This document shows, piece after piece, positions 10,591 through 21,849 of a stretch of DNA of 34,710 bases. The stretch covers positions 1 through 34,710 of the forward strand of contig PS015423.1 in NCBI GenBank assembly GCA_048213135.1, in the 5' to 3' direction. Numbering within the stretch: position 1 is the first letter of the stretch; each line of letters begins with the position of its first letter. The notes beneath the pieces were generated by a model. That model made no database searches. It had not been told where the DNA came from and saw only the letters and a list, made by a program, of their open reading frames with translations. A program made the position numbers and the translations under genes. The DNA comes from Reclinomonas americana ATCC 50394. Lineage: Eukaryota > Jakobida > Jakobea > Jakobida.

Positions 10591-13026
10591 TCAGCACCGA
10601 CATCTGTTTTGTCTCGGCGCATTGGCCACTTGTCCAATGCGCGAACCTTTCGGTGACGACGCGGCAGCCTTGCTCTCCTCGGCCTCGATCTGCTCACGCA
10701 CGGCGAGGGCGGCGGCTTGCAGGTCACGCGACTCCTCTTGCACTGTCATGGTGTGGTTGAAGAGGTGCCACATGGCGGTGTTGACGTTGGAGTTGTTCTT
10801 GGCGGAGGTGAGGAACCTGCGATTAGGGGGGGGGAAGGGATTGGAGGGAAAGCGAGAAGGGAGGAGGGTAAGGGAGGAGAAGGATAAGAGAGGAGTACAA
10901 TCGAGTGCACGCATTCCCGCCCGCTATCTGTCTCTTTGTCTCTCCGGAAAGGAATGAAACCAGTCTGCATGTGTTTGCACAGACAGACAAACAGACGACA
11001 AGAAATCTCCTCTTCTCTCGAAACTGCTGGTGGCGCATTCTCCCCCACTTCCCTTTCTCTTCCCCCTCTCTCTCCTTTCCACTCACGCACCAAGTAATAA
11101 AGCCGTGCTCTCTGCAGAACTCGTCCATGCGATCCATCACCAGAGGGTCGAGCGCCGGATCCAGGTCGGACTTGTTGCCGACAAGCACACACGGAATTGG
11201 TGGTCTGCCCGGCACGTGATCCATGCGCACCTTTTCGTCAATGTCGCGCTTCCACTCAAGCACCTTTTCGAACGACAGCGGTCGGGTGAGGTCGAAGACG
11301 ACCAGGGCGCCGACGGCCTCCCGGTAGAATACTCTGGTGAGGCGCACCGTTCGTTCTTGGCCTGGGGGAGGGGGCGGGGGGAGAAGGGAGAGGGTGAGAG
11401 AAGGGGGAGAATGAAAAGAGACAAGGAGAAGGAAAGAGAGTGGGGAACCGGGAGTGGAAACAGAGAAGAAGTGGGGAAGGAATATGATGCGGGTGAGGGG
11501 AGAATGTGGAGGAGAGAAAGAAAGAGAGAAAAGAGAGACAAGGAGAAGGAAAGAGAGCGGGGAACCGGGAGTAGAAAACAGAGACGGAGAGAGGAAGGAA
11601 GAAAAAGTGGGTCAGGAGGGAATGTGGAGGAGAGGGAGAAGAGAAAGGAGAAGAGAGACGGGAGAGGTCGATGGAGACAGTGCGGGAGGAAGAGAAGAGA
11701 GCGGAGAAGGAACAAGGAAAAAGTAAGGAGTGGATGAGAGGGGAAAGAAGGAAAGAGGGACAGAGCGGGTGGAGGGGGGAGGAGATGGGAGAAGGGACAG
11801 TGGGAGTGAGCGAGTGAACAAGACGGAAAGAGTGAGGCAGGGGAGGGACTGAGAAAGGGCGGGAGCGAGAAAGAGGAGACGAGTGAGGGCAGCGCAGCAA
11901 AGGAGGAAATGGGAGAGGAAGGGGCAGTAGAAAGAAGACGGAGGTACCCACGACGAGAAAGACGAAACGACATGCGGGAGTTGAGGTGACACCGAGAGAG
12001 TGACGGTTCCCCCAGCAAAAGGCACATGCCAAGGCAGAGGCAGGCGGGGGCGAAGATGAAGAGGAGACACCAAACGTGAAAGTGACTGTTCCCCCACAAA
12101 AAGCAGGAACAGCAGTTGTGCGTCTTCATGATAGGCAACAATGAACCAAGCGGCAATCATGACACTCGCGACATGAAGAAGCTGTCTCCCACTCTTTTGT
12201 TCTCTCTCTCTCACACACACCCACACACACACGCTCTCGCCTCTCTCTGTTCTCTTCACTTCTATCTCTCTCTCACACACACAGACGCACACATGCTCTA
12301 CTGATCTTCTCCCTTGTGATCACTATTTGAAACCTCGCTGGGCTGCCTGTTGTTCTCTCTCCTCTCTCTCTCTCCTTCCTTCTCTTCCTCTCCCCTTGTC
12401 CCTTCCCGCCCCTTTCCCCTCCTCCCTTCCCCTCATCCCCAACTCACCACCAATATCCCACAAATGCACTCGCACACGACTGCCGTTCCACAAGAGGCCC
12501 TTGATGTGAAAATCAACGCCCAGCGTCTTCAAATACGCATTCTTGAACTCATCCTTCGTGTACCGCATCACCAGCGACGTCTTCCCACAGCCCTGCTCGC
12601 CGACCACGATAATCTTCACAATCGGCTCCTTGTCGCCCCAACCCGCACCATGCGCCGACGCACTCGCCCTGCTCAACAACCCCGACGCACTCGCCGTCGA
12701 CTCCAACGCCCTACGATGCCGTCGCGAGTGCGATCCCCCTACAGACTCCGACACAGTGGTCGACTCCTCGCGGTGCACTCCGCTACTGACAACAATCGTC
12801 TCCGCCTATTGCATGAACGATCGATCAGTCATGACACATGCGAGATTCGTCTGATGCCGTGTTTCCCGCTGCTCACCGCCACTGGTGCCACGACAGACAG
12901 CTCGCCGTGACTGTGATAGTGATGATGATGATGTCTGGCGTGTCTCTGTGGTGACACGCCTTCTCCTTCTCCAGTCACCACTGACTCTTGTGTTGTTGGT
13001 GACAGTGGTGCTTGCTTGGGTGTCAT
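10591..13026 (-). CDS. RAB32-like: Rab32/38-like small GTPase, four exons, 334 residues
   Basis: A membrane-trafficking GTPase. Exons on the minus strand: 12877-13026, 12448-12805, 11091-11361, 10591-10816; their sum is exactly 335 codons. The start at 13026 sits in GCCGCCATGA, a strong initiation context. Residues 1-110 are a low-complexity extension with a His-rich stretch. The G domain has GEQGCGKTS (about 119), KTLGVDF (switch I), WDIGGQER (switch II), GNKSDLD and TSAKNN. The Rab32 signature is clear in TRVFYREAVGALVVFD, in the basic LEWKRDIDEKV helix and in MDEFCREHGFITWFLTSAK. It ends NRCRC, a CXC geranylgeranylation motif. The usual Ala of WDIAGQE is Gly here. Exon 2 to exon 3 is a 1,086-base intron, the others are short. 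Its first exons are duplicated near 20.0-20.6 kb. Confidence 0.9.
11365..11940. repeat. Polypurine stretch inside the Rab intron
   Basis: On the + strand this part of the intron is almost only A and G, so the Rab transcript carries a long polypyrimidine tract here. Words such as AGAGACAAGGAGAAGGAAAG recur at least twice. The same material recurs in the second duplication copy at about 19032-19540, where it is rearranged and shorter. Confidence 0.75.
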
Positions 13027-13568
13027 GGCGGCGACACGTGTCGTGTCGAGTGGCTCTGAGGAGGAGGCGGAGGAGGCGGAGGAGGCGGAGGAGCGCGAGG
13101 AGGCCAGAGAGGGCGGGGACACGGGTGCAGAGTCGCTCTCCGCGGCGGCAACGACGACGCAGGGTGTGGGAGAGGCAATGATGACAGCGGCCGCCTGTGC
13201 GTGAGAGTGAGTGAGAGTGAGTGAGAGAGAGTGTGTGTGTGTGTGAGGGAGAGCAGGAGAGAGTGAGCGTGGAATCTGATCTCTCTCAGTCTCTCTCACT
13301 CGCGCGCGTGTGCACATCCTTGCGCGCGTGAGAGTGTGCTTGTGTGTTGTGTGTGTTGTGTACGCAACNNNNNNNNNNNNNNNNNNNNNNNNNNNNNNNN
13401 NNNNNNNNNNNNNNNNNNNNNNNNNNNNNNNNNNNNNNNNNNNNNNNNNNNNNNNNNNNNNNNNNNNNNNNNNNNNNNNNNNNNNNNNNNNNNNNNNNNN
13501 NNNNNNNNNNNNNNNAGTGGCCGCACTCATGGTGGTGTCGGCGATAATTCTTACGCGAAAACGGCTCT
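13027..13568. other. 5' flank of the Rab gene with microsatellites and a 147-base gap
   Basis: Upstream of the Rab start are a GGAGGC triplet-type array (about 13060-13090), GAGT and GT runs, and N at 13369-13515. The corresponding flank of copy 2 differs by a 9-base and a 3-base deletion in the triplet-like parts. I see no convincing coding exon; the minus frame is open but is of Ser/Thr-rich low complexity. Confidence 0.5.
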
Positions 13569-13980
13569 GTCAAGGGGGGAGTCACACCACAGGTGGGGAC
13601 GCGGGGACGCACTTTTTTCTTACCGGTGGAGGGCGGGGGATTCTTGGCAGAAATGGGTGGGGGATGGGGGACGTTGCCCTGCTTGAGGTGGGGGACCGCA
13701 GTCCCCCGATGAGTGGCTAAATAGGACTAGGGGAACCGGGATACAGTTCTTTTTGCCACCCGCTAGCGGGTAACAGGCTTTTGAAGAGCGCAGCGCTGCA
13801 CGTACATACACATGTGCACACTCTCTCTTTCTCTCTCTCGCACACACAGGCACACGCACATGTTTGGATGTTAGCATGCCCGCCTCCCATTCATGTCTCT
13901 CCCCTGCTAGCTGGCGCTTTGTGTTGTGTGCTCTGTGTTCATTCGTGTTGGTTACGTAATTACTCTTTCTGTGATTCCGA
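13569..13980. other. Junction region between duplication copy 1 and a retroelement remnant
   Basis: No gene seen. A perfect hairpin GGGGGAC-CGCA-GTCCCCC lies at 13690-13707 and a 14-base palindrome ACCCGCTAGCGGGT at about 13759-13772. The sequence is unlike the flank after copy 2 (21850 onward), so the homology between copies ends sharply at 13568. Confidence 0.5.
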
Positions 13981-15029
13981 CATTCGTGTGTGTGTTTCTG
14001 CCTTTGCCGATGATCGTCACGTGGTGGTGTCTTCTGTTCGTGAGGCGCAGCTGGTCCTGGATCTGTCCAAGCGTTTGGCCGAGTGGTCTGGCATTGCCGA
14101 CAACCCGCAGAAGTCATTGGTGTTGGCTCTGCGTGCTCGAAGCCGACGGGTCCAATGCAGGTGCAGAATTTTGTGGCGGAGGAGTTCAATCCCGAGCTGT
14201 TAATGGCTGGCACTGCGTTGCGATCCCTGCATGTCATCTGTCACTGAGTGCGATCGTTGGCTTGGCTACCCGTTCTACTCACCGACTCGTACAAGTGAGG
14301 CGAAGAAGCAAGTGACGGAGATGCTGGAGAAGCAGCTCTTCACTCCGATCGAGGCCATCAAGCAGTCGTCGTTGTTGCCGCTCCAGAAGGTGGATGCTGT
14401 TCGCTGCTTCGTCCTCACGAAGGCCACCTTTGTCATGTCGGTGGAGCTTCAGCATTCCGTGCTCGCCAAAATCGACAGCAAGATCCGCGACGTCGACAGC
14501 ATTCGGCTCTGCCTCGGCCTTGAGAACGACCCTTCCTCTACACTCCGCTGTCGAAAGGTAGTCTCGGCCTGTACTCTGTGGTGGACCGAGCGGCCTCTCT
14601 GTTGATCAACTCGGCGGTGAAGCTGTTGACACACCGCCGACCGCTGACTCGCCGTGTGGCGGAGCATGCATGCTGCACTGCTCGGTGAAGGCGGCCTTGA
14701 CGATTTCTCGCCGTTGCCGACTGCTGGTTTGGCGGCCAAGTACCGGCAGACGAACGAGGTCACAGACGTCAATCGCCAGCAGCTGCCAGTTGCCACTCGC
14801 CTCAGCGGTATTTCTCTGTGTGTTTGTCTCCTGCTGTTCCCCAGGCCGGTGCTGCTGCGGTTGCTCTTGGTGCAGGTACTCGGTTTCAAGTGGCCACTGA
14901 TCCAAATGCTCCTCGCCGTGCTGTTCGCTCCAATCTGATGGGTATTGTACGCAGTTACTGCGATGGACATCTTCTGTTGATTACTGCTGACAAAGTCTTC
15001 TTCGCGTGGCAAGTGAAAGTGTCCGTTTA
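13981..15029 (+). mobile_element. Decayed non-LTR-type reverse transcriptase remnant
   Basis: The catalytic block reads FADDRHVVVSSVREAQLVLD, followed by a LAEWSGIADNPQKS segment (about 14000-14130). This matches the (F/Y)ADD motif of LINE-like reverse transcriptases and the W...G...N..K(S/T) block that follows it. A second frame continues with CDRWLGYPFYSPTRTSEAKK and LLPLQKVDAVRCFVLTK (about 14240-14600), the region after the palm. A third gives LGLYSVVDRAASLLINSAV. Several frame changes and stops separate these pieces, so the element is dead. Endonuclease, target-site duplications and a poly-A tail were not found. Domain assignment rests on these motifs only. Confidence 0.65.
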
Positions 15030-15168
15030 AGAACTTGTTTAGACTCACGACAACGCGTCCATTTGGAGTCTTGACGTGTTGTCTAGCGCAGTCAGCAGCT
15101 AGGCGGCTGTGGATACACTGCAGCAGCCAATGTCCGCACACTCCGCTTTTGTGCCAGTCGACAGCCAC

Positions 15169-15614
15169 TTAGGTGCCGTACAGATCTGAAAAAGTGCATA
15201 CTTGCCGTCGCCGGACGTACCCGAAGTAGAACAACCCGGCAGCGAGTGTCAGAATGCCCCCGCCGATGACAAGAAGGTAAATGGCGGTGTGCTGATGAGC
15301 ACATGTGAGCCACAAGGACATCTACGTGGCGCATAAAGCATTCGAGTTGGTAAAGCCGTCAAGCTCACGGGTTGAACATCGACATCGTACTGAACCTGAG
15401 CGAACCAGAGTGCACTCGCAGGCATTGCTAACCAGCGGCCGAGCCAGAGAGACCGCTGGATGTACGTAACGGCATGCCCGACTGATAGCTCGCAATCATC
15501 CCACGCTCTTACGATGTGGAGATCTCGCTCGACTACTCTCTGAAAGAAAGAATCGCAGTAAGCATGTTGCTGCGTGTCTCTGCTTTGAATACTGATAAGA
15601 AATACATAAATGCG

Positions 15615-15645
<31 letters not shown>

Positions 15646-16040
15646 GTGTGCAGGGACGCAACGCCTCGGAGAGTGTCTCCAAGATCAGCCAACACAAACG
15701 ACGCAAATAGACATCCAAATAGTATGGAGAGCCAACATGTGAGGCAGGAGGCGGATAAGTTGAACACAAGTGCCTTGTTGTCAATGTCACAAGTGCTCCC
15801 CTCGACTGCCTGTGCGTCTCGTGAGTGCGACTCTGCGATCACGACACGCACAAACGAAAGAATCGCAACTATGGCGACAGCCAGCACCGCTCCAATGACA
15901 AGAGGCGCAACAATAAGAATGGTACCAATGATGGCTCGTGTGTTTTCAATCCACTGCTTCGTTGCCTCGAAGGCTACGGTCGCCGCACGCACACGTTCCG
16001 GATTCTCACCCATTGTTGATAAAATATGTCCACCATCCAT
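15169..16040 (-). CDS. Small multi-pass or single-pass membrane protein, unknown family
   Basis: I do not recognise the family. Three phase-compatible exons on the minus strand (15663-16040, 15369-15539, 15169-15291) give 223 residues if it starts at the ATG at 16040. Hydrophobic segments: IIGTILIVAPLVIGAVLAVA and onward (about 37-68), LTCWLSILFGCLFASFVLAD (about 100-120) and IYLLVIGGGILTLAAGLFYF near the C-terminus, followed by the basic YVRRRQ. Introns use GTTGCGT (15662) and GTGAGC (15368); the first contains a (CA)n run. A better N-terminus may come from upstream: a frame reading CENIEPTKWMVDIFYQQW ends at a GTGAGA donor and joins WIENTRAIIG in phase across 56 bases, with a Cys-containing segment (CRDATRDDKCFIAVPQLHG) further up to about 16345. 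The 5' end is unresolved. Confidence 0.55.
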
Positions 16041-16443
16041 TTGGTTGGCTCAATGTTCTCACAGTCAATCTTTCATGGGTCAGTCCGTGAGCACGACCGT
16101 CCTTGTCGAGTGTTATCGGCGCTTTCCCCTCCGCCTTGAAACTATCCACGAAGAGAAGCAAGTGTGTACTTTGGGAAATCCTGGAGTGGATGACGGTTTC
16201 TGCTTTGGGTGCATTCTTACTTCTGGTCGGATTCACGGTATTTTGCCACGGCGCAACGCAACCATGCAGCTGAGGCACCGCAATAAAACACTTGTCATCG
16301 CGGGTAGCGTCACGGCACACCATTGCACTGTCGTCAACGGCGACGACTTGCGGTGCCATGTGACTGATGCGATTGAGGTCTGGTGTTGAGAAAGCTCTCT
16401 GCCCTATGTACATGACTTCTCTCATCGTTTGCCACGTGCACAG

Positions 16444-18258
16444 GAGCCGGATGCGATCTTAGTGCGTCTGGGGCAAGACTCACATATTTTGCAATGTGGG
16501 CCGGAAGGAAATGTCCACCCCATGGACGCCACTCACTACCACGAGCATCCGGATTACTGGCGTGTCATTCCTGTCGCTTCACCCATGAAGAGCAAGCTTA
16601 ACGCGCTCGTTGCTGTCCTTGCCTCTGCCGGGTACGAGATGGCCCACAGATCTGGATGGGGCCCGGGTTCTGAATCGGGCCCCGGGTCGTCATCCTCAGC
16701 TGGCTCTGCGGTTGTAGCTGGCTCTGCGGGTGCTGTTGGCTCTGTGGGTGCCGCTGGCTCTGCGGGTGCCGCTGGTGAGTGTCTGAGCCTGCAGCAACGC
16801 TTACAGCCGATTTCGTTTGCATTAACGAGATGCGCGCTTTGTCTAGCTGCAGCTGGCCAGCCGCAAATTCTGGGACACTGTCGAGCCGCGCAGTCCTCGC
16901 AGAGCCCTCTGTCCGCTTCAGCTCTGTGCGAGCTGGCCGCGAAATGCCTTCAGCGTGTCGAGATCGGCTCCAACCCACTTGACTTCCTTCCGGAATTCAT
17001 GGTTCGTGACTTGGGCCAGATATATTCCTACGGCGTCGGCGACACATCGAGCTCTGAGACCGATGACATGGTGCTGAGAGATATTAGACGCGTGAGGGTT
17101 GCCTTCAGCTCACATTTCGGGAGCCCGGACGTTCTGTCGTGCTTGAGTGGCAAATGCGAGCACGAGGAATTCCCAGATGCAGAAAAAAACGCTTTGGCGG
17201 TCTTGCGAGCAATTTTTTTTTTCCGGCGACCGAGACGGCAGGTACGCAGTTTGTCAGTATTTGTACTTGTGAATTCCTTTCCTCCCACTCGGTACTGATT
17301 ATGAGACCTGCCGTCCGCATCCTAGGTTCTTCCGGTCTCTGGAGAATGATGCGCTTGAGTTTCCTAGTGCTGTCGCATTTAGCGTGTACCATGGATGCCT
17401 CAGTTCACGCGCTGTCGAGATCGGGCTCTACCCAGAGGACACTTTCCATGTATCCAGCTCCGGCTCTGCATCGTTGAGTTCGAGTCTTGGTGCAAGTGTC
17501 GGTGGTTTTGACGGGCGAGGAGTTGAGCCCCCCGTGGCCGACGTCAAGATGAGTGAGTGGGGCCGACTTGTGGTGGCCGACCGTGAGCGGATCCTTGGAG
17601 TCGATCATCCGAACACCTTCACCAGCCGCCACAACTTGGCTGTGATGCTTCAATCGCGTGGCGAGTATGCCGAGGCAGAGGAGNNNNNNNNNNNNNNNNN
17701 NNNATTGAGCGGCGTGTGGTGGCCGACCGTGAGCGGATCCTTGGAGTCGAGCATCCGGACACCTTCACCAGCCGCCACAACTTGGCTGTGATGCTTCAAT
17801 CGTGTGGCGAGTACGCCGAGGCAGAGGAGATTGAGCGGCGTGTGGTGGCCGACCGTGAGCGGATCCTTGGAGTCGATCATCCGGACACTATCACCAGCCG
17901 CCACAACTTGGCTGTGATGCTTCATTCGCTTGGCAACTACGCGGAGGCTGAGAGGATTGAGCGGCGTGTGGTGGCCGACCGTGAGTGGATCCTTGGAGTC
18001 GATCATCCGGACACCATCATCAGCCGCCACAACTTGGCTGCAACGCTTCATTCGCGTGGCAAGTACGCCGAGGCAGAGAGGATTGAGCGGCGTGTGGTGG
18101 CCGACCGTGAGCGGATCCTTGGAGTCGATCATCCGGACACCTTCACCAGCCTCCGCAACTTGGCTGTAACGCTTCATTCGCTTGGCAAGTACGCCGAGGC
18201 TGAGAGGATTGAGCGGATCCTTGGAGTCGATCATCCACGTTCCAAAGCTAAGTTGTGA
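16444..18258 (+). CDS. TPR-repeat protein (kinesin-light-chain/NPHP3-like TPRs), 5' end and one junction unresolved
   Basis: The C-terminal half is a row of 42-residue repeats of the kind RRVVADRERILGVDHPDTFT / SRHNLAVMLHSLGNYAEAE, the tetratricopeptide type found in kinesin light chain and many protist scaffold proteins; about five are visible. The N-terminal part (from EPDAILVRLGQD, 16444) matches nothing I know. It carries a Gly/Ala/Ser-rich linker (about 16660-16770) and a run of 10 T at about 17213-17222 that would be prone to indel error. An intron near 17242-17325 is implied because the frame changes before FFRSLENDALEFPSAVAF, but no donor/acceptor pair I tried gives a clean phase. The N20 gap at 17684-17703 falls inside the repeats. 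The start codon is not certain; the first ATG in frame is near 16522. Confidence 0.6.
17570..18219 (+). repeat. 126-bp tandem repeats encoding TPR units
   Basis: The string GTGGTGGCCGACCGTGAG recurs at 17570, 17716, 17842, 17968 and 18094. Spacing is exactly 126 bases, except 146 (126 plus the 20 Ns) across the gap. Nucleotide identity between units is very high, which suggests recent expansion or homogenisation. Confidence 0.9.
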
Positions 18259-18473
18259 CGGTCCAGTTTGTGCAAGCTTGGAAGGGATCTGGTAGCTTGT
18301 GTCGTGTGTTACAAGCTCAAGATTGACAAGAATAAATAGTTTATCGTGCGTACTCATTTGTCATGCAAGGCTCACCAAACTGTACTTTGCCAAGCTGCAA
18401 CACAGCTTTTGAAGGCTTCTATCTCACTCTGACTGCTATCCGATTTTCTGAGGCTCGATTCGCTAACTACCAG
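18259..18473. other. Spacer between TPR gene stop and inverted Rab fragment
   Basis: Contains AATAAA at about 18331-18336 in AAGAATAAATAGTTTATCG, a plausible poly(A) signal for the TPR gene. Nothing else is recognised. From 18363 an ATG opens a frame that runs into the inverted Rab fragment. Confidence 0.4.
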
Positions 18474-18650
18474 CTGGTCGTCTTCGACCTCACCCGACCG
18501 CTGTCGTTCGAAAAGGTGTTGGAGTGGAAGCGCGAAATCGACGAGAAGGTGCGCACGGATCACGTGCCGGGCAGACCACCAATTCCGGATCCGTGTGTGC
18601 TTGTCGGCAACAAGTCCGACCTGGATCTGGTGATGGACCGCAATGTGCAG
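18474..18650 (+). pseudogene. Inverted fragment of Rab exon 3
   Basis: The + strand reads LVVFDLTRPLSFEKVLEWKR followed by EIDEKVRTDHVPGRPPIPDP and VLVGNKSDLDLVMDRN, the middle of the Rab32-like G domain. The neighbouring pieces of the same exon (18664-18722) and exons 1-2 (20014-20597) are on the minus strand, so this part has been flipped. Compared with the intact gene it has D to E and M to T changes, two extra residues (DP) and loss of five residues (PALDP). It joins in frame to an unrelated 5' sequence starting at an ATG at 18363, giving a 112-residue chimeric frame ending at 18701 that I do not regard as an established gene. Confidence 0.75.
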
Positions 18651-18663
18651 CGGAGAAGCGTGC

Positions 18664-18728
18664 CAGGGCGCCGACGGCCTCCCGGTAGAATACTCTGGTG
18701 AGGCGTACTGTTCGTTCTTGGCCTGGGA

Positions 18729-18788
<60 letters not shown>

Positions 18789-18817
18789 GAGGAGGAGAGA
18801 GAGAGAGAGAGAGAGAG

Positions 18818-18879
<62 letters not shown>

Positions 18880-20597
18880 NNNNNNNNNNNNNNNNNNNNN
18901 NNNNNNNNNNNNNNNNNNNNNNNNNNNNNNNNNNNNNNNNNNNNNNNNNNNNNNNNNNNNNNNNNNNNNNNNNNNNNNNNNNNNNNNNNNNNNNNNNNNN
19001 NNNNNNNNNNNNNNNNNNNNNNNNNNNNNNNGAGAGAGAGAGAGAAGGGAGAGGGTGAGAGACAAGGAGACGGGAAGAGAGTGGGAACCGGGAGTAGAAA
19101 ACAGAGACGGAGAGGGAAGGAAGAAAAAGTGGGTCACGAGGGAATGTGGATGAGAGGGAGAGAGAGAAAAGGGGAAGAAGTGGGCGGGGGACAGGAGAAG
19201 GGGGAAGGGGGGATAGGAGAAGTGAGAAGGGACAGTGGGAGTGAGCGAGTGAACAAGACGGAAAGAGTGAGGCAGGGAAGGGACTGAGAAAGGGCGGGGA
19301 GCGAGAAAGAGAGTGGGGGACCGGGAGTAGAAAACAGAGACGAACATTCGTAGCAAAGGGGAAAGGGAGAGGAAGGGGCAGGGGAGGGACTGAGAAAGGG
19401 CGGGGAACGAGAAAGAGGGGGCGGGTGCGGGCAAGGGGAATAGAACGAACATTCGTGGAAACGGGGGAGAGGGAGAGGAAGAGGAGGAGAAACAGATAGA
19501 CGCACACACGACGAGAAAAGACGAAATGACACGCGGGAGTTGAGGAGACACCGAGAGAGTGACAATTCCCCAAGCACAGAGGCGCATGCCAAGGCAAAGG
19601 CAGGTGGGGGCGACGATGAAGAGGAGACGCCAAATGCGAAAGAGATAACTCCCCCACAAACTGAAGGAACAGCAGTTGTGTGTCTTCATGAAAGGAAACA
19701 ATGAACCAGCGGCAATCATGACACTTGCGACAGGAAGCAAGCTGTCTCCCACTCTTTTGTTCTCTCTCTCTCTCACACACACACCCACACACACACGCTC
19801 TCGCCTCTCTCTGTTCTCTTCACTTCTATCTCTCTCGCTCACACACAGACGCACACATGCTATCTTGATCTTCTCCCTGGTGCTCACTATTTGAAATCTC
19901 GCTGGACTGCCTGTTGTTCTCTCTCCTCTCTCTTTCTCTCCTTCCTTCTCTTCCTCTCCCCTTCTCCCTTCCCGCCCCTTTCCCCTCCTCCCTTCCCCTC
20001 ATCCCCAACTCACCACCAATATCCCACAAATGCACTCGCACACGACTGCCGTTCCACAAGAGGCCCTTGATGTGAAAATCAACGCCCAGCGTCTTCAAAT
20101 ACGCATTCTTGAACTCATCCTTCGTGTACCGCATCACCAGCGACGTCTTCCCACAGCCCTGCTCGCCGACCACGATAATCTTCACAATCGGCTCCTTGTC
20201 GCCCCAACCCGCACCATGCGCCGACGCACTCGCCCTGCTCAACAACCCCGACGCACTCGCCGTCGACTCCAACGCCCTACGATGCCGTCGCGAGTGCGAT
20301 CCCCCTACAGACTCCGACACAGTGGTCGACTCCTCGCGGTGCACTCCGCTACTGACAACAATCGTCTCCGCCTATTGCATGAACGATCGATCAGTCATGA
20401 CATGACACATGCGAGATTCGTCTGATGCCGTGTTTCCCGCTGCTCACCGCCACTGGTGCCACGACAGACAGCTCGCCGTGACTGTGATAGTGATGATGAT
20501 GATGTCTGGCGTGTCTCTGTGGTGACACGCCTTCTCCTTCTCCAGTCACCACTGACTCTTGTGTTGTTGGTGACAGTGGTGCTTGCTTGGGTGTCAT
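18664..20597 (-). pseudogene. Second, broken copy of the Rab32-like gene
   Basis: Exon 1 (20448-20597) and exon 2 (20014-20371) are present and appear identical to the intact gene. Exon 3 keeps only GQERTVRLTRVFYREAVGAL (18664-18722), after which the sequence breaks into the inverted fragment. Exon 4 with the SAK motif and CXC tail is absent. The intron between exons 2 and 3 contains GA microsatellites and a 152-base gap. Splice sites of exons 1 and 2 are intact, so a transcript could still be made, but not a whole GTPase. Confidence 0.8.
18727..19031. repeat. (GA)n microsatellite ending in a gap
   Basis: Nearly pure GA dinucleotides with GGA interruptions at 18727-18879, then N at 18880-19031, then GAGA again. 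It lies in the intron of the broken Rab copy. Confidence 0.95.
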
Positions 20598-20740
20598 GGC
20601 GGCGACACGTGTCGTGTCGAGTGGCTCTGAGGAGGAGGCGGAGGAGGCGGAGGAGCGCGAGGAGGCCAGAGAGGGCGGGGACACGGGTGCAGAGTCGCTC
20701 TCCGCGGCGACGACGACGCAGGGTGTGGGAGAGGCAATGA

Positions 20741-21794
<1,054 letters not shown>

Positions 21795-21849
21795 GGTGGC
21801 CGCACTCATGGTGGTGTCGGCGATAATTCTTACGCGAAAACGGCTCTGT

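Larger units (their letters stand above)
11309..13568. repeat. Segmental duplication, copy 1
   Basis: This block matches 18664-21849. The left boundary is within CCAGGGCGCCGACGGCC and the right boundary is just after ACGCGAAAACGGCTCTGT. It spans part of Rab exon 3, the long intron, exons 2 and 1 and the 5' flank. Exons 1 and 2 look identical between copies. The long intron differs at several percent of positions and by rearranged purine tracts. Confidence 0.85.

Noticed and set aside
16264-16376. Plus-strand exon (MQLRHRNKTLVIAGSV...) as the start of the TPR gene
   Set aside because: It can be joined in phase to 16444, but the opposite strand over the same bases gives a Cys-containing segment that joins the membrane-protein gene; I could not decide, so it was left out.
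17650-18357. Minus-strand open frame across the TPR repeats
   Set aside because: Antisense shadow of the 126-base TPR units, with no family resemblance.
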